Part shown: piece after piece, positions 1-5,422 of the stretch | Position numbering within the stretch: the first letter of the stretch is position 1 | Layout: every line of letters starts with the position of its first letter | Source of the DNA: Sediminibacterium ginsengisoli | GTDB lineage: Bacteria; Bacteroidota; Bacteroidia; Chitinophagales; Chitinophagaceae | DNA length: 5,908 nucleotides | NCBI GenBank assembly: GCA_945860335.1 | Contig: CAMAQW010000111.1 | Location: 1-5,908, forward strand | Direction: 5' to 3' | Translations under genes and position numbers: made by a program | Notes under the pieces: model-generated | Told to the model about the DNA's origin: nothing | What the model saw: only the letters and a program-made list of their open reading frames with translations | The model's database searches: none

Positions 1-162
1 TACAATAGATACGGACAACCCGTGTATAAATCGGTGGGGTATGATAACCCTTGGAATGGACTTTACAACGGAAGCCCTTTACCTATTGGTACTTACTACT
101 ATATTATCAATCCTAAAAATGGAAGAAAAACAATAACTGGGTCGGTGACCATTATAAAATAG
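1..162 (+). CDS. C-terminal end of a T9SS-secreted protein (gliding-motility-type sorting domain), 5' partial
   Basis: Frame 1 is open from the window edge to a TAG stop at 160-162, giving 53 residues of a gene whose start lies outside. The residues fit the end of the gliding-motility-associated C-terminal domain (CHU_C / type B CTD): YNRYGQPVY near the start, NPWNG at about 22-26, NGSPLPIGTYYY at about 29-40, and GSVTIIK as the last seven residues. In this family the domain directs export through the type IX secretion system in the outer membrane. Such proteins are often large repeat-containing adhesins, but the rest of this one cannot be seen, so its function is unknown. The porP/sprF-like gene begins five bases after the stop, which suggests co-transcription and supports the call. 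The family assignment is fairly secure. Confidence 0.85.
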   Translation, partial: YNRYGQPVYKSVGYDNPWNGLYNGSPLPIGTYYYIINPKNGRKTITGSVTIIK

Positions 163-167
163 TGAAC

Positions 168-1190
168 ATGAAAAAGTTGATCGTTATATGCTTTGTTTTT
201 ATACTGCCAATGATGAGTATGGCGCAACAACGTCCATACTATACACAGTATATTTTAAACAACTTTTTAATTAATCCAGCACTTGCGGGAATAGAAAATT
301 ATTGGGACGTAAAAACCTCACACCGCATTCAGTGGCAGGGTGTGCAAGATGCTCCAGTAACGACCTATTTAACTTTTCATGGACCGCTTAAAAAACAAGG
401 ATATGCTTCATCAAATCCTACGAGCATGTCTGCGCCAGGCGAAAATCCGAGAGGTAGAGCCTACTGGCAAAATTATCAGGCGCCAGAACCACATCATGGT
501 GTTGGCTTTACGGTATTAAACGATCAAACAGGACCACTCAATCGTTTTGCTGCTTATGGAACTTACGCATATCATAGAGGTATAGCAGCGCAAACTACTT
601 TATCATTTGGTGTATCTGCAGGGATGACCAATTTAACGTTAAATACTAGTAAATTAAACTTTGGTAATACTGTTGTTGATCCTGCAGTAGGAACGAGTGG
701 ACTCATTAATACCATTAAACCAGATATCAGTGCGGGTTTATGGTTGTATTCCAACAATTATTTTGTTGGATTATCGGCACAACAAATTGTACCACAAAAC
801 GTAGCCTTCTCAGATAATAAAGTATACCTAACACAAGGTAAATTAGTTCCTCATATTTTTTTAAGTGCAGGATATAGATTACAAGTTTCTGATGACCTAA
901 GTTTATTACCATCTGCACTTATCAGATACATAAGTCCATTGCCAGTAGGTATGGACATCAATGCAAAACTCATGTATCAAGATTTAATTTGGTTTGGTGG
1001 ATCCTACCGTTTTAAAGAAGGCTATGCTGGCATGGTTGGTTTTAATGTAAACAACAATATTAATATTGGCTATTCTTACGACTTTCTTACTTCTACACTA
1101 AATACAGTGAGTAGAGGTACGCATGAAATTCTGATTGGATTTCAGTTGGGTAATAAATACGGTGATTGGTGTCCTAAGAATTTGTGGTAG
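168..1190 (+). CDS. PorP/SprF family type IX secretion system membrane protein
   Basis: Outer-membrane protein of the PorP/SprF family, 340 residues from the ATG at 168. Members are predicted beta-barrels; SprF of Flavobacterium johnsoniae is needed for secretion of the adhesin SprB encoded beside it. A signal peptide is clear: MKK, a hydrophobic core (residues 4-16), then SMA with probable cleavage after Ala19. The mature start has the family signature QRPYYTQYILNNFLINPALAG (about 21-41), followed by alternating aromatic and glycine-rich strands, and HEILIGFQLG near the end with a final CPKNLW, close to the usual CPRxFW-like terminus. A Gly/Ser/Pro-rich segment at about 72-110 probably forms a long loop. 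A GTG at 162 is in frame but overlaps the upstream stop and adds only two residues before the signal peptide, so ATG 168 is preferred. The gene follows the T9SS cargo gene directly, so it is probably that cargo's dedicated partner. No terminator was seen after it. Confidence 0.9.
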   Translation: MKKLIVICFVFILPMMSMAQQRPYYTQYILNNFLINPALAGIENYWDVKTSHRIQWQGVQDAPVTTYLTFHGPLKKQGYASSNPTSMSAPGENPRGRAYWQNYQAPEPHHGVGFTVLNDQTGPLNRFAAYGTYAYHRGIAAQTTLSFGVSAGMTNLTLNTSKLNFGNTVVDPAVGTSGLINTIKPDISAGLWLYSNNYFVGLSAQQIVPQNVAFSDNKVYLTQGKLVPHIFLSAGYRLQVSDDLSLLPSALIRYISPLPVGMDINAKLMYQDLIWFGGSYRFKEGYAGMVGFNVNNNINIGYSYDFLTSTLNTVSRGTHEILIGFQLGNKYGDWCPKNLW

Positions 1191-1497
1191 GAGTTTCCGA
1201 TAAATAAGCAATCAGTAAAGCTTTATCATTATCAAATAATTCTAGCAGCATTTGCTTTACTTTATATTCTTTTGCCTGATCCTTGGTATAATTTGCTTTA
1301 TAAATATGTTGTTTGGTAGTTGTATCTCTTTTTACAATACCTTTTTCAAACATAATTTGCATGAGCTTTAAAGTAGTGGTGTAACCTGTTTTTGAAGCCA
1401 ATATTTCATGTACTTTTTTTACAGATGCCGAACCTTCCTGCCATAGTACAGATAATATCTCAAACTCTTTTTCTGTAGGCTTTATATATTTTCCCAT
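1174..1497 (-). CDS. BlaI/MecI/CopY family transcriptional repressor, short C-terminus
   Basis: Winged-helix DNA-binding repressor, 107 residues. Helix 1 with the family pattern PTEKEFEILSVLWQEG is at 7-22, helix 2 SASVKKVHEIL at 23-33, the recognition helix GYTTTLKLMQIMFEKG at 38-53, and the wing IVKRDTTTKQHIYKA at 54-68. Residues 72-99 are the start of the helical dimerisation region. Family members are usually about 115-130 residues and end with a further charged helix; here the protein stops at LSETPTTNS, so that last helix seems to be missing. The last 17 bases overlap the 3' end of the convergent porP-like gene. The ATG at 1497 is chosen because an upstream in-frame ATG at 1539 lies inside the pyrophosphatase terminator and would make the operator-like repeat coding. 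In known systems BlaI/MecI is released by a BlaR1/MecR1 (M56) sensor protease, but none is in the window. Its target is unknown; self-regulation is likely. Confidence 0.88.
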   Translation of the reverse strand: MGKYIKPTEKEFEILSVLWQEGSASVKKVHEILASKTGYTTTLKLMQIMFEKGIVKRDTTTKQHIYKANYTKDQAKEYKVKQMLLELFDNDKALLIAYLSETPTTNS

Positions 1498-1504
1498 ACC
1501 AAAA

Positions 1505-1525
1505 TTTGTAGTACAATAGTACAAA
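1505..1525 (-). promoter_or_regulatory. Candidate operator/promoter of the BlaI-type gene: tandem repeat within a dyad
   Basis: Seven bases upstream of the repressor's ATG lies a compact repeat. The octamer TAGTACAA occurs twice in direct tandem (1509-1516 and 1517-1524). The same stretch has a perfect odd dyad TTGTA-G-TACAA (1506-1516) and a larger imperfect dyad with outer arms TTTGTA (1505-1510) and TACAAA (1520-1525). BlaI/MecI/CopY repressors bind sites built on TACA/TGTA tetramers, and these tetramers recur here, although their relative order (TGTA then TACA) differs from the classic TACA-N2-TGTA. On the minus strand the repeat also holds TACTATTG, one mismatch from the Bacteroidota -7 element TAnnTTTG. 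This fits an autoregulated promoter and a very short leader. Repressor binding is inferred. Confidence 0.5.
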
Positions 1526-1553
1526 AAAAATCCCTCCAAAATAGGAGGGATTT
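1523..1553 (-). terminator. Rho-independent terminator of the pyrophosphatase gene
   Basis: Read on the minus strand, a perfect 10-bp stem (AAATCCCTCC paired with GGAGGGATTT, plus-strand positions 1544-1553 and 1528-1537) with a 6-base loop runs straight into a T-tract (plus-strand A at 1523-1530, which includes the last stem bases). It begins 20 bases after the pyrophosphatase stop codon and ends just before the operator-like repeat. The repressor gene is therefore likely transcribed mainly from its own promoter and not by read-through. Confidence 0.9.
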
Positions 1554-1573
1554 AAATTCGTATACTTTAAAAG

Positions 1574-3988
1574 TTATTGTTTAACTGCCATTTTAATGTG
1601 CAAATAACTTTTGTATTTTTCATTTTGTTCTGGTGTAAGTGCTTTACCATTTACAGAAATGTTACCATCTTTAACTTCAATCTTTACATTGTCTTTTGGC
1701 GCTAAACCATCTTCTTGTAAAGCTTGAACGAGTGTTTTTGAATCGGCACTCATGGTAACTGTATTTGCAGTATCAATAGCATTAGCAGAAGTATCTGTGC
1801 TAATAATTGACATTTCTACTGTTTGTGTTTTTGTTACAGTTGCACTAGATGTTGGGTGCATTTTAGCAAGCGTTGGCGCAATTACTAAAGATACAATTGA
1901 CATAAGTTTAATTAAGATATTCATGGATGGACCTGATGTATCCTTAAATGGATCACCCACTGTATCACCCGTTACAGATGCTTTGTGTGGTTCAGATTTT
2001 TTGTAAAACATCTCACCATTAATTTCAACACCTTTCTCAAAAGATTTTTTAGCATTGTCCCAAGCACCACCTGCGTTGTTTTGGAAAATTCCCATTAATA
2101 CGCCACTTACTGTAGCACCAGCTAAGAAACCACCAAGGGCTTCTGGGCCTAATAAGAATCCAACTAATAAAGGAGATACAATAGTGATAGCACCAGGTAA
2201 CATCATTTTTTTAAGAGATGCCTCAGTAGAGATTGCCACACACTTATCGTATTCTGGCTTACCTGTACCTTCCATAATACCAGGAATGGTACGGAACTGA
2301 CGACGCACTTCTTCCACCATACTCATAGCTGCTTCACCCACCGCTCTAATCGCTAATGAAGAGAATATAAAAGGAATCATTCCACCTACAAATAAGGCAG
2401 CTAATACATCCGCTTTATAAATATCGATGTGCTGATTGTCAGGCATAGCAACTCCCACAAACGCAGCAAATAATGCAAGTGAAGTTAATGCAGCAGAAGC
2501 AATGGCAAAACCTTTACCACTTGCAGCTGTTGTATTACCAACCGCATCTAAAATATCTGTTTTTTCACGAACCTCAGCAGGTAACTCACTCATTTCAGCA
2601 ATACCACCTGCATTATCTGCGATAGGGCCAAATGCATCAATTGCAAGTTGCATACCAGTTGTTGCCATCATACCTGCAGCAGCAATAGCCACACCATATA
2701 AACCAGCACAATAGAAAGAACCAAAGATACCAGCAGCTAAAACTAGAATTGGTAAGAAAGTAGACTCCATACCAATTGCTAAACCACCAATAATATTAGT
2801 TGCATGACCTGTGCTTGATTGTTTAATGATACTTAATACTGGACGCTTACCCATTGCAGTGTAATATTCAGTAATGATACTCATTAACACACCTACTACA
2901 AGACCTACACCAATCGCACCAATTACACCGTTTCTAGTGAATTCTAAGCCACGTAAGTACATGGTTTCAGGTAATACATTTCCTACTAAGAAATAACAAA
3001 CTACAGCTGTTAAAATCATAGAACCATAGTTACCCATGTTCAGTGCATTTTGCACCGTAGCTGTATTCAAACCCGCTTTATCACTGATTCTTACAAATAG
3101 AGTTCCAATGATTGATAAAATAATACCAATACCAGCAATTAACATAGGTAATAAAATAGGAGATAAGCCACCAAAAGCATCCACTAATTGGGCTTTGTTA
3201 GCACCTGTAACTTCTTGACCTAATACCATTGTTGCCAATACAGTTGCAACATAAGAACCAAATAAATCGGCACCCATACCTGCAACGTCACCAACGTTGT
3301 CACCAACGTTATCTGCAATAGTTGCAGGGTTACGAGGATCATCTTCAGGAATACCAGCTTCAACTTTACCTACTAAATCTGCTCCAACGTCTGCAGCTTT
3401 GGTATAAATACCACCACCAACACGCGCAAATAAAGCAATAGATTCAGCACCTAAAGAAAATCCAGTTAAAATTTCTATGGTACGTAACATACCTTCTGCA
3501 TCACCATCAGGTGAGAAGTAATGTTTTAAAATTAAAAATAGTCCGCCTAAACCTAAAACAGCTAAACCAGATACACCCATTCCCATTACAGATCCACCTG
3601 TAAAAGAAACTTTAAGAGCACGTGATAAACTTGTTTTAGCAGCTTCTGCAGTACGAACGTTTGCTTTAGTGGCAACCTTCATACCAATGTAACCAGCAGT
3701 TGCACTAAACACTGCACCAATTATAAAAGAGATAGCAATACTCCAATGGCTACTTTCATTAGAATTTGCCATGAAACCTAATAATAAGGCTACTATCACA
3801 ACAAAATAAGCTAGAATCTTCCACTCTGCTTTTAAGAATGCCATAGCACCTTCAGCAATGTAGTCACTAATTTCTTTCATTCTTGGGTTACCCGCATCTT
3901 GCTTAGATACCCATAAAAATTTAACGAGTGTGTAAAGGAGACCTATAAGTCCCATCGCCGGAACGGCATAAAACAACATGTTGTTCAT
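1574..3988 (-). CDS. hppA: Membrane-bound ion-translocating pyrophosphatase, K+-dependent type, with an extra C-terminal periplasmic domain
   Basis: Inner-membrane enzyme that hydrolyses pyrophosphate and pumps H+ or Na+ outward; 804 residues, about 100 longer than typical bacterial members. The 16-helix core is intact. Substrate and Mg2+ motifs are DVGADLVGKVE (200-210), EDDPRNPATIADNVGDNVGD (215-234) and GDTVGDPFKDTSGPS (674-688). Asp241 and Lys694 match plant gate residues Asp294 and Lys742. GNTTAASGKG (484-493) has Ala488 and Gly491, the pair found in K+-dependent enzymes. Both usual helix-6 glutamate positions are non-acidic (Gly244, Ala248), while Glu182 in helix 5 (GAESIALF) replaces a small residue; I recall this arrangement in a flavobacterial H+-pumping group, so H+ pumping is inferred. 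After the last helix (about 689-708) comes a Thr/Ser-rich linker (711-750) and a small domain (751-800). Both ends of the family face the periplasm, so this domain should too. The gene has its own promoter and a strong terminator. The ATG at 3988 (MNNMLFYAVPAMG) begins helix 1. Confidence 0.95.
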   Translation of the reverse strand: MNNMLFYAVPAMGLIGLLYTLVKFLWVSKQDAGNPRMKEISDYIAEGAMAFLKAEWKILAYFVVIVALLLGFMANSNESSHWSIAISFIIGAVFSATAGYIGMKVATKANVRTAEAAKTSLSRALKVSFTGGSVMGMGVSGLAVLGLGGLFLILKHYFSPDGDAEGMLRTIEILTGFSLGAESIALFARVGGGIYTKAADVGADLVGKVEAGIPEDDPRNPATIADNVGDNVGDVAGMGADLFGSYVATVLATMVLGQEVTGANKAQLVDAFGGLSPILLPMLIAGIGIILSIIGTLFVRISDKAGLNTATVQNALNMGNYGSMILTAVVCYFLVGNVLPETMYLRGLEFTRNGVIGAIGVGLVVGVLMSIITEYYTAMGKRPVLSIIKQSSTGHATNIIGGLAIGMESTFLPILVLAAGIFGSFYCAGLYGVAIAAAGMMATTGMQLAIDAFGPIADNAGGIAEMSELPAEVREKTDILDAVGNTTAASGKGFAIASAALTSLALFAAFVGVAMPDNQHIDIYKADVLAALFVGGMIPFIFSSLAIRAVGEAAMSMVEEVRRQFRTIPGIMEGTGKPEYDKCVAISTEASLKKMMLPGAITIVSPLLVGFLLGPEALGGFLAGATVSGVLMGIFQNNAGGAWDNAKKSFEKGVEINGEMFYKKSEPHKASVTGDTVGDPFKDTSGPSMNILIKLMSIVSLVIAPTLAKMHPTSSATVTKTQTVEMSIISTDTSANAIDTANTVTMSADSKTLVQALQEDGLAPKDNVKIEVKDGNISVNGKALTPEQNEKYKSYLHIKMAVKQ

Positions 3989-4029
3989 AATCGATTGGAT
4001 CTAGTAAAAAATTAGATTTTAAAAGTCTG

Positions 4030-4064
4030 CAAAAATAAGGGTAATTGGCTAAAAATCACCCAAA
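4030..4064 (-). promoter_or_regulatory. Predicted Bacteroidota-type promoter of the pyrophosphatase gene
   Basis: On the minus strand TTTG (4064-4061) is followed after 23 bases by TATTTTTG (4037-4030), a full match to the Bacteroidota -7 consensus TAnnTTTG; the spacing lies within the 17-23 range described for Flavobacterium. Transcription would start at about 4023-4027, leaving a leader of some 35-40 bases before the ATG at 3988. This is a motif-based prediction. Confidence 0.6.
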
Positions 4065-4069
4065 TTGGC
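4043..4069. repeat. Pair of AATTGGC direct repeats in the pyrophosphatase promoter
   Basis: AATTGGC occurs at 4043-4049 and 4063-4069 on the plus strand, exactly 20 bases apart (about two helical turns). One copy overlaps the predicted -33 element and also forms the odd dyad CCAA-A-TTGG (4060-4068); the other lies in the spacer, just upstream of the -7 element. The placement would suit a regulator bound to one face of the DNA, but seven-base repeats can arise by chance in AT-rich sequence. Confidence 0.3.
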
Positions 4070-4104
4070 CCCTGTTTGTATAAGTTTTTGGTTCAAATGC
4101 TTAA

Positions 4105-5310
4105 CTATTCGGCCACTGAGGTTGTATCGGAACCAGCCAAAAAGGAAGCAGCTATGTTCTTGGCTTTGTATATATTACGATTAAATCTATTTCCTAATAC
4201 GATAATAGTGGCCGTATCCTTAATAAAACGGCTAAAAACCGAATTATTACCATGCCACCAACCATTATGGTAAATGATTTTTTGATCTGGCTGGTTCAGC
4301 ATTCGCCATCCCAAACCATAATTATGTATCGAAGGCCGATCATTGCTACCTGGTAAAAAGGCCAATTGCAAGGTAGTTTGACTGATGTAACTGCCTTGAT
4401 AGAGGGCTTTATCCCACAATAAAAGGTCACGAACGGTACTATATATATTTTTATCGCCATATATACAGTCAAATTTTTCAAGTAAATATGGACGGTTGTT
4501 GGGATAATATGACGGTTGATAACGAGCTACGTCCTTTTGCGCAAAAACATAACTATGCTCCATACCTAGTGGGGCAAATATGTTTTCTTTTAAATAAGTA
4601 GGGTAGTCTTTCCCAGATAATTTTTCTATAATAAGGGCAAGGAGGGCGAAATTGGTATTGGAATAACTAAAGGCCCTGTTGGCACCAAAAACAACAGCGG
4701 GTTTATATTTGATCATAAAATCAAGCATATCCTGATTGTTCACAAGACCCGGCTTTACAACAACTGGTAATTTGATTGTACGGTATTTTTTGATCCACCT
4801 GCCTTTTTTGCCTTTTACTTTATAGGCCTGCACCTGTTTATCCACCATAAAATAGGCATAATTATTTAAACCACTTCGGTGGTTTAGAAGCATTCGAACC
4901 GTAATATCTGCATAGGGGAAACCAGGTAAATAGTTGTCTACTGTTTTTTCTAAATCAATTTTTCCTTCCTCCCATAACTTTAAAATAGCCATGGCAGTAA
5001 AGGTTTTAGAGGTAGAAGCGATATGAAAAGGGGTAGTAGGGGTGATGGGGGTTTTAGACTTTACATCATACAATCCCTGATAATCTTCAAATAAGATTTC
5101 GCCATTTTTAGCCACTAAAATTGAACCGCTAAAGCCTCTCTTACCCAGTATATTTTGGTAAGCCTCTCTTATTTTGCCAGCATACAATTCTTTAGTGGTA
5201 GGATCTATCACCGAAAAAATATAGGGCTTTGATGGGATTGGCTTTGGCTTTGCACCACAGGCTATTAAAACAAAGAATAAACAAAAAGCATTTAAGTATT
5301 TAGCAACCAT
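4105..5310 (-). CDS. Lipoprotein serine hydrolase, beta-lactamase/class C (PBP-like) family
   Basis: Predicted periplasm-facing lipoprotein of 401 residues. The N-terminus is a lipoprotein signal peptide ending in the lipobox LIAC (15-18), with Cys18 as the lipidated residue and a Lys/Pro-rich spacer after it. The catalytic motifs of the beta-lactamase-fold hydrolases are all present: SxxK as STSK (Ser99 nucleophile, Lys102), the YSN tyrosine motif at 216-218, and HNG at 348-350 in the KTG-equivalent position. LLNHRSGL (141-148) is a further family hallmark. Members include D-Ala-D-Ala carboxypeptidases, esterases and class C beta-lactamases; the sequence alone does not say which substrate is used, and true antibiotic hydrolysis should not be assumed. 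A strongly basic insert (about 158-189) separates LLNHRSGL from the following helices. The only Met before the catalytic serine is residue 1, which fixes the start. No terminator is visible before the pyrophosphatase promoter, so some read-through is possible. Confidence 0.9.
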   Translation of the reverse strand: MVAKYLNAFCLFFVLIACGAKPKPIPSKPYIFSVIDPTTKELYAGKIREAYQNILGKRGFSGSILVAKNGEILFEDYQGLYDVKSKTPITPTTPFHIASTSKTFTAMAILKLWEEGKIDLEKTVDNYLPGFPYADITVRMLLNHRSGLNNYAYFMVDKQVQAYKVKGKKGRWIKKYRTIKLPVVVKPGLVNNQDMLDFMIKYKPAVVFGANRAFSYSNTNFALLALIIEKLSGKDYPTYLKENIFAPLGMEHSYVFAQKDVARYQPSYYPNNRPYLLEKFDCIYGDKNIYSTVRDLLLWDKALYQGSYISQTTLQLAFLPGSNDRPSIHNYGLGWRMLNQPDQKIIYHNGWWHGNNSVFSRFIKDTATIIVLGNRFNRNIYKAKNIAASFLAGSDTTSVAE

Positions 5311-5360
5311 ATGTTAGTTTTCTAGTGATGCTAAAATATTACATAAAAGCATTCGGGAGG

Positions 5361-5390
5361 CAAAAGTGAATAACTGTTGAGCAAACCAAA
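5361..5390 (-). promoter_or_regulatory. Candidate promoter of the serine hydrolase gene
   Basis: On the minus strand TTTG (5390-5387) is followed after 18 bases by CACTTTTG (5368-5361), which matches the Bacteroidota -7 consensus TAnnTTTG at five of its six fixed positions. The predicted start of transcription, near 5355, would leave a leader of about 45 bases. It sits in the 112-bp space shared with the divergent serA gene. Confidence 0.4.
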
Positions 5391-5409
5391 CTTTCTACAC
5401 ACAATTGCT

Positions 5410-5417
5410 TAAATTTG
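5410..5417 (+). promoter_or_regulatory. Candidate -7 element for serA
   Basis: TAAATTTG matches the Bacteroidota -7 consensus TAnnTTTG in full, but it ends only five bases before the serA ATG, and no TTG is found 17-23 bases upstream (the nearest are about 30 and 2 bases away). If used, the mRNA would be leaderless or nearly so; otherwise it is a chance match and the promoter lies further upstream. Confidence 0.3.
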
Positions 5418-5422
5418 CAAAC

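Noticed and set aside
162..167. GTG at 162 as the start of the porP-like gene
   Set aside because: It overlaps the upstream stop and adds only Met-Asn before an ordinary MKK signal peptide; ATG 168 is the simpler start.
1191..1230. Terminator for the porP-like gene
   Set aside because: No stem-loop with a T-tract is visible on the plus strand; the sequence is coding for the convergent repressor.
1498..1539. Upstream in-frame ATG at 1539 for the BlaI-type gene
   Set aside because: The added 14 residues would be encoded by the terminator stem-loop, T-tract and operator-like repeat, and do not resemble the family's N-terminus.
1752..3218. Open frames on the plus strand opposite the pyrophosphatase gene
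   Set aside because: They lie antisense to conserved coding sequence, have low-complexity Ala/Pro/Thr/Ile content typical of reversed membrane-protein codons, and show no recognisable domain.
3999..4017. AT-rich hairpin (ATCTA ... TAGAT) in the pyrophosphatase leader
   Set aside because: Five weak base pairs around a nine-base loop are too little to call a regulatory structure.
4041..4069. Possible terminator after the serine hydrolase gene
   Set aside because: Only 4-bp stems can be formed (GGGT/ACCC or TTGG/CCAA) and no T-tract follows on the minus strand.
4075..4080. TTTGTA upstream of the pyrophosphatase promoter as a BlaI-type half-site
   Set aside because: A single six-base half-site without its partner arm is expected by chance in this base composition.
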